A stretch of 64,000 nt of DNA from Drechslera avenae (GCA_034640345.1 JAXRVH010000005.1:620001-684000), one strand, 5' to 3'; shown: positions 33,287-44,987, counted from the stretch's first letter. Translations and numbers: made by a program. Notes: generated from the letters alone by a model not told the origin.

Positions 33287-36065
33287 CTACAAAAGCATAA
33301 AAAGCCACCCAGCTACACCAATAACAAAGTTCTCCACCCATTTATCGATACCTGTGCCATAGCCTGCCGCACCACGGTGCTTGCTGCTCTCACCGATGCC
33401 GCTCGCGATGAGATCACCAGCATTACGAGTTGTGGTCGTAGAGCTAGAGCTAGAGCCCGTAGTAGTCGCGCTGGTGCTCTTCGGGAGATTCGAGATGGTA
33501 CTGGTTCGTCCGTTGATTACCAACGCCGTTCCAGATTTGTCCAAGGAGTATGTTGTGCCATCAATCACCACTGCACCGCCCAGTGCAAGCGTTGTCCCCT
33601 TGGCCAGAATGTACTCAGTTGTGCCGTCTCTCACAGTGTACGTGTACGTCACTCCATTGACTACTAGGGCTGGTGCAGTTGTGATACCGGCGCCGTTTGC
33701 TATCGTGGACGTAACGCCGTTGACAACCACGAAAGCACCGAGTCCATCTGCAGGCAATGAATATGCAGTCCCAGAAACGGTGACAACGCCACCTGGTGTG
33801 AGGGTTTGACCGGGTGCGAGTACGTAGGCTGTTACGCCACCATTAACTTGCGCAGTAATGGGATGCCCATCGCCGTGTGGTATAGCAAGCTGCCCAGCGT
33901 CCATGATTGAGGTTTGTCCATTTATGACAAGAGTTGGTCCTTGTGCATCGGCGGGCACACCATAGGTTGTGCCATCGGCAATCAGCGTGCTGCCTGCGCC
34001 AAGGGTCTTTCCTGGGGCAATCACAAAAACCGGCGAACCTCCTACCACTGTCGCGGACACGATTTGGTCACCCACTGTGAGAACAGGAACTGGTGTAGGA
34101 ACAGGGGCATTGGAGATGGTCTGTGTGACGCCGTCGACAATGGCAATGCCGTTTGAGCCTAGGCTTACTGTATTCCCATTGACAACAATCGGAGAACCTC
34201 CCGCCTTCAGTGTCACTGCTCCGAATACGAACTCTCCTTGAGGATTCGCCTCAACTGTACCCCCGCCGATCGCAATTACAGGTAGACCGGCAGTTGCCAC
34301 TGGGTTCAGGGAAAGCGTGCTACCACCTACAACAATCACCGCCCCACTATCATCTAGAGGAGCAACGACTGGAACTCCGTTCAGGGTTTTGGTCTGTCCA
34401 GGCGTGAATGTCTCTTGCCCGATGACAATGATCGGAGGAGGTTGGTTCTGATCATTGTTGTTCCACGTTGGTCTAGGGACATTGATCGGGAAGACAACGC
34501 CTCCAATTGTCACACCCGGAGTGGTCGTGGCATGGGGTGTTTGGTGGACCATACCTGGAATATCCGGTGCAGGTTGTGTGTTTCCCGACGCAGGTTTGGT
34601 CGCAACACCAGCGCTTTGGCCGAGCGCAATCGGAGTCGGTTTATTCCCCGAGTCGTGCGGTGTAGCCGAGGGGGTTATAGAGGGCACAGCAATTTTGTTC
34701 GTCGGGACGTCGAGATCGTTCACCGTTGTATCCTGGCATCTTAAGCAGCCCCGCACTGTTATGTGAACGGATGTTGTGTCGTAGGTTGTCGAGAGGAAAG
34801 TACCCGTAGATGGTGATAAGAGTGGAATTGTTGGCGAATGATCTGCTGTGTCGATGTTCGAAAGGTATGGAGGCATTGGCGCCATAGGCACTGCTGGAGT
34901 TGGCAGTGGTTCGATTGATTTGGTCTTAGTCACCCTGCCAACACTACATGTGGCGATGTCTGAACTGCGATACTGGGATATGATAACAGACTCCTTCTTC
35001 AAGTATTCAATCGCCTTGGATGGTAATGCAAATTCCAGATTCTTCGCTGTGATCTTGGGAAGGTTTCCTTCTGTGTATGTGGCGATGAAGGAAGTCCAGT
35101 CTTTAGTTGCGTTTTTAGGGGGTTGCCATCTCCATAGCGACGTGGTGGTAGGTTCACATGCTTTTTGCGTGAACTGATACTCGGGCCAATATCGCTCGCT
35201 GTACCGGTCCAAGCCGCCAAAAAGGTTGTTGTAAATGACGTAAATAGGGCCAGCATCCAGTGTTACATAAACTCCATCTGTTACCGATACTACGAATGTG
35301 GGTGCTTGATGCGTAATCACCTGGCCGCCCGAGCCCGTAAGAGTCTTTGTCTGGTTGACAGTCTTCCGCTCAGTGAGGACTGTTTCTATCGTGTTGTTGT
35401 TCATATATGTAGTATACTCTGTTACAATGGTCGCAGTCACCGCGATGCTGGTCCAGGGGTTGTCCATATCTTTGGGGTTGAAGGAAGTGGTTACAGGGTT
35501 ATGGGCTGCGATGACGCAGCCAGTACAATTCCCGCGGTCTATCACTGTGGCATTGATCGGAACTGATGTGGAATTCAGGAAGGGTGGCACTGGCTGTAGT
35601 GCTGCCGGGACAGAGTAGAATTTGACAGAAGGCAATATTGGCGGAGAGGTAACGGTGGACGTGGGAAGCGAAGGTGCATACGGGGGTGACGCTGGCTCGG
35701 CCTCGACATGGTGCGTTGAACCTGGGAGTTGGGGCGATTTAGGAGGTTCCGCAGGAGTAGCATGGAGAAAGGGCGATGAAGAATCATGGGTCTCAACGGG
35801 TTGGGGAAAGTGGAGAAAGTGTGGTGCCGATGATGCCTGTGGATCTGATGGCGGTTGGGGAACAGGGACGTTCCAGGATATATGTTCGCTGGCTAGCCAA
35901 GTTAATACCAAACATGGATGTGATGGGGTATTGCAAACATACGTGTACGATCTGTAGAGAGTTAGTCAAGTTGCAAACACCCAATGTAGACAGCGTACCT
36001 CTTCTGTTGGCACTTGAGCCGGTCGCGAGCAGGACCAGACCAAACAGACTGATGTATCTCCACAT
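33287..36065 (-). CDS. Secreted, repeat-rich, probably GPI-anchored cell-surface protein
   Basis: Three exons (36065-35999, 35951-35943, 35892-33287) give 893 aa. The first exon encodes a signal peptide (MWRYISLFGLVLLATGSSA). The second is a 9-nt exon between introns of 47 and 50 nt with good GT-AG ends; skipping it also keeps the frame. Then come a Pro/Ser-rich stretch, a Thr-rich part with several N-glycosylation sites and a few Cys, and a Gly/Val/Thr-rich region of beta-strand-type repeats, about three of 70 residues with the pattern LAPGxTLxxGG...GTxYSLPADxxG..VVNGxTS. The end has a Ser/Thr run, a small-residue site and a hydrophobic tail (ENFVIGVAGWLFMLL), as for GPI anchoring. It is likely a cell wall protein; no enzyme motif is visible. 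Confidence 0.8.
33491..34030 (-). repeat. Three tandem ~70-codon repeats in the surface protein
   Basis: Three diverged copies with a period of roughly 200-210 nt, each encoding APGxTL, then GxTYxxPADA or similar, then VxNGxTSxI. The copy boundaries are approximate, judged by eye. Looser copies extend towards 34350. Confidence 0.55.
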
Positions 36066-37281
36066 GTTTGTTGCCAGAATCCTTCACACAAAGCGAGTGA
36101 TAGTGCGAAGGCTAGACAAGCCGTGCCAGTGCAACGGCGGAGAAAAAAAAAGAAGAATGAATATCAGTCTTAGAGAGACCAGATTCGATAGAGGCTAGCC
36201 GGGCGCGGTGCCGCTATCAGTTCCCCTAACATGCCCTAGTAGACACGCTTAGCAGCACATACCAGCGGACGCGTCAGGGCATGGTTGTAGTACCGTGGCG
36301 GTGCCGATCAGCGGAGCATCTACAGCTGCCTGGGTACTGGTAGCCAGCTTTTCGCAGGCCAGGGCTGCTGCTGACGTTGAATTGATCTCTTGGAATTGGA
36401 ATGACAGCTGTACCTTGATACGAGGGTGCTGACGGCGCCCCTTTACGGCAATGGCTGGGCCGGCTATCCGCGGACGTCATAAACTCTACACACAACCTTG
36501 AAGGCAGGAGTCAATGCGCAGCGCATCACCGGGGAAGTGAAGCTTTCCTGTCGGTTTCTCTCGTCCCGGGGTCGCGTGGAGAGATTGTGGGTGCAGCCGA
36601 TAGCCATGCAGCACACCAAAGACAGTGCGAAGCGACCATGTCGGTGCTAGTTTCCGGCCTGGGCCAGCATTCACCGTCGCGGGCTGCATGTGTATGCATG
36701 TGTATCAGACGAGATGAGCCGGTAGACAGCACCGGTGTGGTGGAGCCGTGCCAGAGGGGGGGGGGGATGTAACGCAGTATGGGAGGCTGACAGGATGTGG
36801 AGCGGGGGGCAATTGATGCGCAAGTCCCGTCATTGGCCCCAGCGCCCCAGTGCCCCTCTAAACGATGAGCTCCAACACGCCATTCGCTTGGTACTCGTAT
36901 TCACCTGCCCAGCTGGCCGTGCCCCTCGCACACACCAAATCATGCCGTGTCGCCCTTGGATCCGCATCTTGGATCGCCGTCATGCTTGAACCGCGTGGCC
37001 TTGGGCACACATAGCAGGTACTGAGCTTACCGGCACCAGATCTCAGAGCGCCCGTGGCACTGGCACTGGCACGCTGGCACTTGTTTTTCCCCTCTCTGCC
37101 TCCCGTATCCCAGTCACCCCAGGTTCGACTACCGGCAGAGCTCCATGATGCCCAATTCTCCGACAGTCGCCTTCGCCATGTCTTGTCTATCCTGTTCGTT
37201 GTAGTGGTAATCGCACCCTCGACCCCATCTGCCCGTTGCCCCCGTTGCATTCACCGCCACACGCCACACGCTCGCTACACC
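36066..37281. other. Divergent promoter region, surface protein / protease-like protein
   Basis: 1.2 kb between divergent starts, with a run of 9 G near 36758. From 37054 to 37281 the frame of the downstream gene is open without an ATG and encodes a signal-peptide-like stretch (RLRHVLSILFVVVVIAPSTP). Confidence 0.5.
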
Positions 37282-39111
37282 ATGTCTCTCGCAGCGCCAG
37301 GCCCCGACGCTCCCTCACCCTATGTCGTGCCTCCCTCGACCATGTTCGATGGCCCTGACGGCAGCTGGAGCACCTTCAAGATAAGCGTTGGAACACCAGG
37401 CCAGGAATTCCGCGTACTGCCAAGCACAAAGTCGGGCGTCACCTTTGTCATCGCACCAGAAGGCTGTCTGGCAGGCGTGGACCCATCAAATTGTCCGGAG
37501 CTGCGCGGTATAGACGTCTTTCGCAGCTCGCAAAATATTGGCTTCCAAGTCAACCAGTCGACAACATGGTCGGCGATAGGACAGTACGATGTGGATCTAG
37601 AGGATGCGCTCAACTACACAGGCCGAGGACTATACGGCTTTGACACTGTCTCGCTCGGCGCCCCTGCTGACAGCAGCTCATCTCCAACGCTGACAGACCA
37701 GGTCGTTGCTGCTGTAGCCGACCCAGACTACTACCTGGGAATGCTGGCGCTAGGACAGGCCAAGTCGAGTTTTAATACTGGCAGCAAGCCCGTGGATTCC
37801 TTTCTCGCTGCGCTGCGCGAAAGCGCAAAGATTCCTAGTTTTGCATATGCCTACACAGCCGGCGCAAAGTACCAATTGAAATCAGTCTTTGGCAATCTGG
37901 TGCTGGGAGGCTACGACTCGACGCGATTCAAGCCCAATACCAACGACTTTTCTTTTACATTTTCACAGGACCCCTCTCGGCTGTTGACCGTGGGCGTCGA
38001 CTCCATCATGGCCACCAACACCCTCAAGGGCGCCTTTTCGCTAACCTCTGGCGCCCACTTCTCCGTCATCGACTCGACCGTTCCGCACTTGTGGTTGCCC
38101 GAAGACGTCTGCGCTGAATTCGAGGCAGCCTTTGGCTTGACCTATGACCCCAAAACAGACCTTTATCTTGTCAACGATACCATACACCAGCAGCTCGTTA
38201 CCCAGAACCCCACCCTCACAATCAAACTCGTCAACTCTCTCCAAGACACGACGACAAACTACACCAACATAGAACTGCCGTATGCCGCATTTGACTTACA
38301 GGCTGCATACCCTTACTACCCCAACTCAACAAATTATTTCCCAATTCGCCGCGCCGCAAATGAATCACAATACGTACTTGGGCGGACATTATTGCAGGAG
38401 GCGTATCTGATAGTGGATTATGAACGGGCAAACTTTACAGTCGCGCAGGCAGTGTTCCCTGACCCCATGCCTGTATCGAACGTGGTCACTATCACATCGG
38501 CAAGCAAATCTTCAACCACACAACCTTCGTCATCATCATCACCATCATCATCAAGCCTCGGCACAGGCGCAATCATCGGATTAGTAATAGGAGTAGTCCT
38601 TGCTCTCGTACTCGCCATCCTTGCATTCTTGCTCTTCTTCCGCAAACGTCGCAGCAAGCAACAACAGCAACCATATGAATTGGCAAGCAAAAACGTTTCA
38701 GAGGCTGACTCAAGAATTCACCTCCCTGTGGTCAATTCGCCGCTCAAAGCCACTAGTCCTCAAGAACTCAACGGTACGCCCTTGAATGAACTCGCAACTC
38801 CTGTCAACCAGGAATACACGAACCATGGCTATCCGCAAGATTACAAAGCAGCTGTCAGTGTAGCCAATGAACCGCAAGAGTTGCACGGTGATTCAATGAT
38901 ACCGATAACGCCCCGGTGGAGAGAGGTTCATCTTCCGCGCTCACCTACGTTGTATGAGATGGATAGGGAGAGCGATGCAACTCGTAGAGTAAGCTTCGTG
39001 CCCACAGACGACGGGTATGCGATTAGTGATGTTGGAGGACAGTCCGGCGTATCACCACTAACACCACGATTCCCGGATCCCAGCTACTCAAGATTAAATA
39101 CGTTTGCTTGA
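37282..39111 (+). CDS. Pepsin-like (A1 fold) single-pass membrane protein, catalytic Asp missing
   Basis: Single exon, 609 aa from the ATG at 37282. The first 390 residues follow the A1 aspartic peptidase fold: WSTFKISVGTPGQEFRVLP, LGMLALGQ, GNLVLGGYD, FSVIDSTVPHLWLPEDVC, and YVLGRTLLQEAYLIVDYE near the end. The first active-site motif, normally DTGS, reads STKS, and the second reads DST. So it probably is not an active protease. A Ser-rich linker, one membrane helix (AIIGLVIGVVLALVLAILAF), an RKRR stop-transfer and a 120-residue cytoplasmic tail with SP/TP sites follow. It may act as a sensor or wall-binding receptor; this is inference. The chosen ATG leaves no signal peptide. An in-frame hydrophobic stretch upstream lacks an ATG, so a 5' exon is probably missing from the model. 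Confidence 0.75.
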   Translation: MSLAAPGPDAPSPYVVPPSTMFDGPDGSWSTFKISVGTPGQEFRVLPSTKSGVTFVIAPEGCLAGVDPSNCPELRGIDVFRSSQNIGFQVNQSTTWSAIGQYDVDLEDALNYTGRGLYGFDTVSLGAPADSSSSPTLTDQVVAAVADPDYYLGMLALGQAKSSFNTGSKPVDSFLAALRESAKIPSFAYAYTAGAKYQLKSVFGNLVLGGYDSTRFKPNTNDFSFTFSQDPSRLLTVGVDSIMATNTLKGAFSLTSGAHFSVIDSTVPHLWLPEDVCAEFEAAFGLTYDPKTDLYLVNDTIHQQLVTQNPTLTIKLVNSLQDTTTNYTNIELPYAAFDLQAAYPYYPNSTNYFPIRRAANESQYVLGRTLLQEAYLIVDYERANFTVAQAVFPDPMPVSNVVTITSASKSSTTQPSSSSSPSSSSLGTGAIIGLVIGVVLALVLAILAFLLFFRKRRSKQQQQPYELASKNVSEADSRIHLPVVNSPLKATSPQELNGTPLNELATPVNQEYTNHGYPQDYKAAVSVANEPQELHGDSMIPITPRWREVHLPRSPTLYEMDRESDATRRVSFVPTDDGYAISDVGGQSGVSPLTPRFPDPSYSRLNTFA

Positions 39112-40052
39112 GTTACAGTTTTTTCTTCTTCTTGTTCTTCTTCTTCTTTCAACGTCGAAATGCGATGGAGTTTTTGAGATACCACTTGTACATAGATAGT
39201 GCTGGGATTTATGCATGTGCACCACGAATGCACTCACAATAATACTTTATTTATCATGGCCCAAGAAGTCCACGCTAAAAAAAACCAGTCGCTTGCGCGA
39301 ACCGACACCTTCATCCTTCTTGGCCACCGTTTTCTGAAACTGGGCGCATACCCACTGTAATGGTATCACATGGCAGCAGAGCATATCAGACTGTCGATCA
39401 GTTCTTACCGGATTGTGCCAATAAGCTCGTGATGGTGGAGACTCGGAGAGATTTTTCCTGTTGAATTTGGATAGCTTGCTCATAGGGCTGACATAATGTC
39501 CATCCATTTACGATCAGCGATTCTGACTTGAACAATCTCCATGGTTTGTGTACTAACCGCTTGCAGTGATATGATCCGATCATCTTCACTACTGCCGAGG
39601 GGTTGACAATTCGATAAAGGCAAACAAATATCGTTCGAATTATAATCTCCTTTTTACTCATACGCCAAGGTTCCTCGGGTCCATCCCGACGCTAAGCATA
39701 TGTAGCTTCACGCGTGTGAGGCTGCAAGCACCGCAGATGCACCCAGGAACTATGACCAAATGGTTAAAGAACACTGGAATTTCCAGCCACATGAAAGCAT
39801 CACTTGGATAACTCGGAACTAAAGGCATGGACCGCGCTTCGTTGGATCCACTTCCAGCAGGGCAGGCTGAAGTCGCGTACCTTCAGGCTATGACGTAGGT
39901 GACACGCTGCGAGCTATCACCCCTCATCCCCGCGCTCTTTCATACCCAAACAACACACCTGTTACCTAAGACTACTTTCTGCTGTCTACCTGTGTCGATA
40001 ATACCAATCTATATAAAACTCTGAAGTACAACCTAAACCCACAAAATCGAAA
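39112..40052. other. Intergenic region
   Basis: 940 bp with no supported gene. A TTC-rich pyrimidine tract follows the protease-like stop (39120-39150). Confidence 0.5.
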
Positions 40053-40545
40053 ATGGACAAACTCAAGGAAAAGCTCCACATCGGCAGCAGCCGCAAGTCG
40101 CAGCCTGAGAACGATATTGGTAATGTCGGCACCATCGAAGGTATGTTTTGAGTTTCATACAGTATGCGGAACATGGCATCTGTCTCTCAAGATTTAGTAT
40201 CTGTTTTCGGCATGTCCGATACACCATAGTTCCAAACTTCACCACTAACACACTGCCCCAGAAAACCGCGACTCCATCGACTCTGAGCTCGCAGCGATGC
40301 CTCCCCACGAGCGCGTCGCCTACCTGAAGGAATTCGAAGACTCAGACAAGCACGACCAACCGAAGAAGGGCGGTCTCCTAGAGAAGCTCATAGCCCGAGG
40401 CAACAAGAAGACCGAGGACCAGATCGCAGCAGAGACCAAGGAGCGCGAAGCGCGTGAAGCCGCTCACCGTGAGGCGACACACGCAGCGGTAGGCCCTGGT
40501 GCTGGTGCCAGTGCACACTCGGCTGCAGGACCTGGTGGCTTGTAG
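40053..40545 (+). CDS. Small hydrophilic protein, function unknown
   Basis: Two exons (40053-40140, 40262-40545) give 123 aa. The 121-nt intron has a CACTAAC branch and a CCCCAG acceptor. The protein starts MDKLKEKLHIGSSRKS, then has AMPPHERVAYLKEFEDSD and a charged helix, GGLLEKLIARGNKK followed by AAETKEREAREAAHREATH. The tail is Ala/Gly-rich. No signal peptide, membrane segment or known motif is visible. The composition (small, charged, helical, Ala/Glu/Lys) recalls stress-related hydrophilic proteins, but that is only a resemblance. I do not recognise the family. Confidence 0.68.
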
Positions 40546-41122
40546 GTCGCAAAAAGAGGAATGAAGAGTTTTTGAAGGATACGGATGTGAATTCTCCTGG
40601 GCATCAATTCCGAATGCGGCTTTTTCTTAGTGATGGAATGCGCTTACGTCTACATATATCTCTCTCTATGACGGCCAATGACATCAAATGAACTTGTTTA
40701 TCCTTGGCTCTGGATGTGCAGAGTAAATGCTTGAATATCTGAAGGTCGATTAGCAGTTACACAGCTACTTCCTCAAGCGTATAACAGCAACTATGCTTTC
40801 TCATACATGCAGACAATTTTGTACTGATATTATTTTGTAGCAGCGGCAATGCATCTGGAAACGTAATCTAAGCATCACTAGCCACGTAGTATATCTACCC
40901 CAGGTCTTGAAACAACCATCCTAGCATTGCCACAATCTAACGACCACCCAAGAATAATGAGATCAGGTCATGCTAAACCCCGTCTCAAACATGTCTATAT
41001 CATTAAAAATTGTCTCCATCCATATCAGACCCGGGGCCTTTACCACAGAAGCGCCTTATTGGTAAAAAAAAACACAAACAATCTCCTTGAGAGCATTGAG
41101 CAACCTAGGCCTAAGTGCTTCA
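40546..41122. other. Convergent 3' region
   Basis: 580 bp between converging genes, AT-rich around 40640-40900. No gene supported. Confidence 0.5.
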
Positions 41123-41742
41123 CTACCACGATGAATCAGAGAGAGTACTTCTTCTCAGCGAGGCACCCGACTGCAAGCTCAACAAGTCGCGCATAACCTG
41201 CAATTGCGACTGCTGCCAAACCATCATTGTTTCCGTATTGCGAACATCAGAAGCTGTCGCGATCATCTCTTGTGCCTCGTCATCTTCATCCTTTTCCTCT
41301 TCCTTTTCCCTGTCCTCGCTGTTTTCCAAGGACCACCAATACCGCCGTTCCAAGCGGTCGACGACGAGGTGCAAACCCGCTACTACTGCGCGGCCAACGA
41401 TGCATAGTTCGTTGTGATAGTGGAAAGTTAGACATCCTGCATACGCTACCGCGAGCCATATTATTCTGGAGAGGCCGACAAAAGTGGGTGATGGTGGTGG
41501 TGGTGGTGGTGGAGGGACTCCGAGTCCAAGGGGGAGAAGGGGAGGAGCATGGATGCTAGAAATAAAAAAGGCGTTAGATGTGAGTAAAACATTTGTTTCG
41601 TTTTTACAGAAGAGAGAAAAGAATATAAAAAGGGAGGAGGAAAAACATACACAACGTACACCTCCACTGCCTGCTTAGGTATGTTTCTTCCCCCCTGGTA
41701 CCCATCCGGAATCTTCGTTTCTGCCCGCACAGACCGTGGCAT
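41123..41742 (-). CDS. Small putative membrane protein with acidic tail, 5' end uncertain
   Basis: The solid part is the last exon, 41555-41123: a Pro run, a hydrophobic segment (RIIWLAVAYAGCLTF), a second one (IVGRAVVAGLHLVV), ERRYWW, then a very acidic helix (EDREKEEEKDEDDEAQEM) and a helical end. A 95-nt intron (41556-41650) with GTATGT, CTAAC and TTCTAG ends joins it in frame to an exon starting at the ATG at 41742, giving 174 aa. A second good start, ATG at 41920 (MSDIDNPMTGSHSCPSP), opens in a different frame and would need another intron to join. I could not place that one with confidence. Function is unknown; one or two membrane segments with a cytoplasmic acidic tail is the most that can be said. 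Confidence 0.45.
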
Positions 41743-42378
41743 AGTCGCCCGGCTTCCTGCTTCCTGCGCGTAGTACACCGGAGTTGACGGTCACGATGAC
41801 GGTGGTGCATGCATTGGAATCTTGAGAAGCGGAACCGGGCATGCTTATAATATCGCTTCTCTTCGAGGTGGGAGATGGGCAGCTGTGGCTGCCCGTCATG
41901 GGGTTGTCGATATCGGACATTGTTGGCGATGGATAGGCGTGAAGTAAATTGCTATCTCTCTTTATGTGTGTGTGTGTGTGTCCGTAAGAAGTTGTGGTAG
42001 TTCATGACGATGAACCCTACTGTGTGATCTTTTGTTTCTTGGGCCCTTCCTTATGGAAACATCGTCAACCGTAGCCACCCTAACCAAGGAACCACAGCAC
42101 GGTTATTCAGAAAAGATGAAATTGACTCCCATTGGCGAGTCTTTTGCCCCAATGCGAAGCTGGTATACTACAAAAGGCGATATTTTCCAAACCATCTTCC
42201 AAGTTTATGTTCCCGAGAGTTTGTTGTACCCGCTTCCCCAAAGTCATTTGTACATTGAAAGGAAACGACCACATCTCGGTCGCTCATAGCAAAAGAAAAC
42301 AGTTAGTAATGTAATGAGATACGACAAGTTTACGCACGTGTCCACCCCGGGATAATATGTGTGCGTGGTAATGTCTCC
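41743..42378. other. Region upstream of the small membrane protein gene
   Basis: Includes the possible alternative first exon (41920-about 41860), a TG repeat at 41965-41980 and the 3' side of RGP1. No other gene supported. Confidence 0.45.
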
Positions 42379-44987
42379 TCACACTGGGAGACCATCTGGA
42401 TCAGGAGCTTCCGGTGCTCCACTCACAGCCCCGTAAACCCGTATCGGAACCTGCACCTCGAAGCTCTCCGCCGGCAGCCGTTGCGCAGCTGCCAATATGA
42501 TGCCCCGATCATCGTTAGATATCTCTTCGAGCAAATCATCCCACGTTGTTTGTCCACCATCGTTATGCGTCAAACGCGGCGTGATGAATTCAATTCTTAG
42601 CTTCCACTCTAGACTCACACCACTGGTGATGAACTCTGGCGTCGCATTTGGTGGTATCGTGGGCGAGAATGCAAGCTTCCGGGCAAAAAGCGCATTTTCG
42701 GAAAAGGAGGCGTGCACCTTCTTTGTGACTCGGTAGATTGAGGCATTTGAACGGAGTGCTATGGCTGGGTCGACCTTTTCAGAGGTCTCGAGCGAGATCT
42801 GGATAGAGTAACAGGGGATGTGCGAGTCTGTAAAGTCTATGACCGCGGTCATCGTTTCCCCTAGACGATATGAGGGTCGAGCTAGCATAATAACTGCCAC
42901 ACGCCGACCACTGCGAGCTATTTCAAAGCGATTAGCGCTTTGGTTGGCTGCACCAGTCAAGTTACTACGCAAAATCGCGGTGTCAATGAACTCTTTCATG
43001 GTCTGAGGTTCTTCACCAAAGGATGAACGGCCAGGCATGGTACCTGTGGGTGACAGCAGGCCCATGCTGGAATTCTGCCGAGGGCGGTCAAGAAGATTGT
43101 CGACATATTCAAGAAATTCGCCAAATGTGTTTTCGTCTGGCTTGCCGGGTGGAGTACTCTTCTTGGTTGGAGAGGACTTTGCGCTTGTTGAAGGATCTAC
43201 GCTTGCTGTTCGTGCTTGATCCCGTAGCATGATATATGGGGACATAAGATCGTGCCCGAGGATCTCGCCACGGCCTGGATAACATTAACATGCAGTCAAT
43301 TTGTAAAAGGGACCAAACATACTGTTTACGCTGCCGAAGACCCGGAATGGGATATCTACATGCTTGACTTGTTGTTCTTTGGTCGACCCTGCGCGTTGTG
43401 TACCGATGGTGAGATTGTATGCTACCTTCATGGATCGTCCTTTATGCGAAGGTGGCAGACCTCTTGGTATCGTGAAGCTGTATGTATAGCTGCGGCTTTC
43501 CCCAGGCGCGAGCTTCAGATCGACAAACAGGATGGATTGTGGCGTCGTAATGAGAGGGACAGTCTTGGAACTGGCGATACCTCTCATTTCCCGGATGCTC
43601 GAGGGCTCGGAAGGACCCAGTAATCCACCTATCGACTCTCCGATGTTGCTCCAGCCCAACGCACCAAATAGACCGCTTTCGCGCTTCGTCTTTTCAACGC
43701 CCACGACGCCACCCGAGCCCTGACCACCAAGTACACCCTTTCTCTTTACTTCTTCAAAGGGTGCCTGGTTAATGAGAGATCCATCCAGAGTAAAGGAACC
43801 CATTATCTGTGCATAGCCCATCATGATCGACTCTGGTTGGGCCTGTCTGCTTGGCGGGGCCAAATGCGATAGACGTCGCTGATGCAAGGGTCGGGGTAGT
43901 AGGCGTGCTGAAGGATGAGCAGCATACTCGGAAGCCATTGTCTCGTTAGAGTTGTTGCTCATCGAGTAAAACTCTCCACTGCTACGCGGGGTGTCGTTTA
44001 AGCTTGAACCGGATATTATGCGGGCGACGGGCGAAAGCGAGTCGACATTGGAGTGTCCGAGTAGTTTCTGGCTGTCAGGGGGCGGTTGTGGAGAGTTACG
44101 TCGTACGTGTATCGGGAGCTTCGGAGGACTGTTATTGGGCGGTGGTTGCGATGCATCTTCAAGCGGAGGCGCGGCGGGGAATTTGAAGTTGTGTGAGAAC
44201 GAGTTTGAAGGCTTCCGTCCTGTAGCTGGTAGAGCTGGTGTGCTTGGGGTTGTCGTGACACCTGGGCGCCTTCCATTCCGACGGGCAGGAAAGGCAAAGT
44301 CGGTGGACTCGTGGCTTCTCGGAGAAGAGGCTTCGCCGGAGAGTGGAGAGGGGTGTGTGGCTGATCGATGGCCCGGTGAAGCAACTACTGCCATGTCAGC
44401 CAAGGGAATATATCTCAAAAATTTGTGTTCTTCGTACTGGGATATGAGTTTGGCCGGCCGGGCACAACCTGCAGACTCGCTGATCTTCCGTGCCCCCTGG
44501 CTGGCCGTCTGGTGGGTATGCTTCTATCATGACTCAATTCGGTGCCGGCATCAGTTCCCAAGGAGACAATTGATACGGATCTCCCATGCTTCTGCGCGCT
44601 CGCGTTATTGCCACTGCCACTGCCGTTACCATTGCCATGTGCTGGGCTCGGCGGCACAGCCGATGCGCGACCTCCAGCTGTTGATGGGGCGTATATTGAT
44701 AGCGCAGGGCCATGTCCGCGAACATGTGACGGCGGTAATTGGGAGGCAAAGGATGAATTGCGGGAGACGGAGGGCCGGGTCGAGGAGTGAACGGGTGGTA
44801 CGTTGAGCTTCCGCTGGCGCTGGCGCTCTCCTCCCATAGCAAAGCCATTCGGCCTGCGTGTGGGGGAGCGTTCGTGTCCTTCGGGCAGGGCTACATTCTT
44901 AAAGGTAATAGTGCATTCTATGTCTTCGCCGGCGAACACGGTAGAATCCTTCCATTGTACGAATACCCGGATGTTCGACGCGGACAT
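42379..44987 (-). CDS. RGP1: RGP1, subunit of the RIC1-RGP1 Ypt6/RAB6 exchange factor
   Basis: Three exons (44987-44438, 44387-43323, 43274-42379) give 836 aa. The N-terminus (MSASNIRVFVQWKDSTVFAG, then EDIECTITFKNV) is the first arrestin-like strand set of Rgp1. A long Ser/Pro-rich insert follows to about residue 400. The conserved core then has MGYAQIMGSFTLDGSLI, SILFVDLKLAPGESRSYTYS, PPSHKGRSMKVAYNLTIG, and RVFGSVN joined to SRGEILGHDLM, then SGRRVAVIMLARPSYRLGET and GVSLEWKLRIEFITP. With Ric1 it forms the Golgi exchange factor that activates Ypt6 for retrograde traffic. Both introns (50 and 48 nt) have good ends, and the first has GCTGAC as branch site. The protein is longer than yeast Rgp1 because of disordered insertions, as usual in filamentous fungi. 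Confidence 0.9.

Noticed and set aside
44404..44470. A 35-nt intron joining RGP1 exon 1 (after GRSASLQ) to YEEHKF
   Set aside because: Too short compared with all other introns; a 50-nt intron with a GTACGA donor, GCTGAC branch and GGCAG acceptor also keeps frame and fits better.
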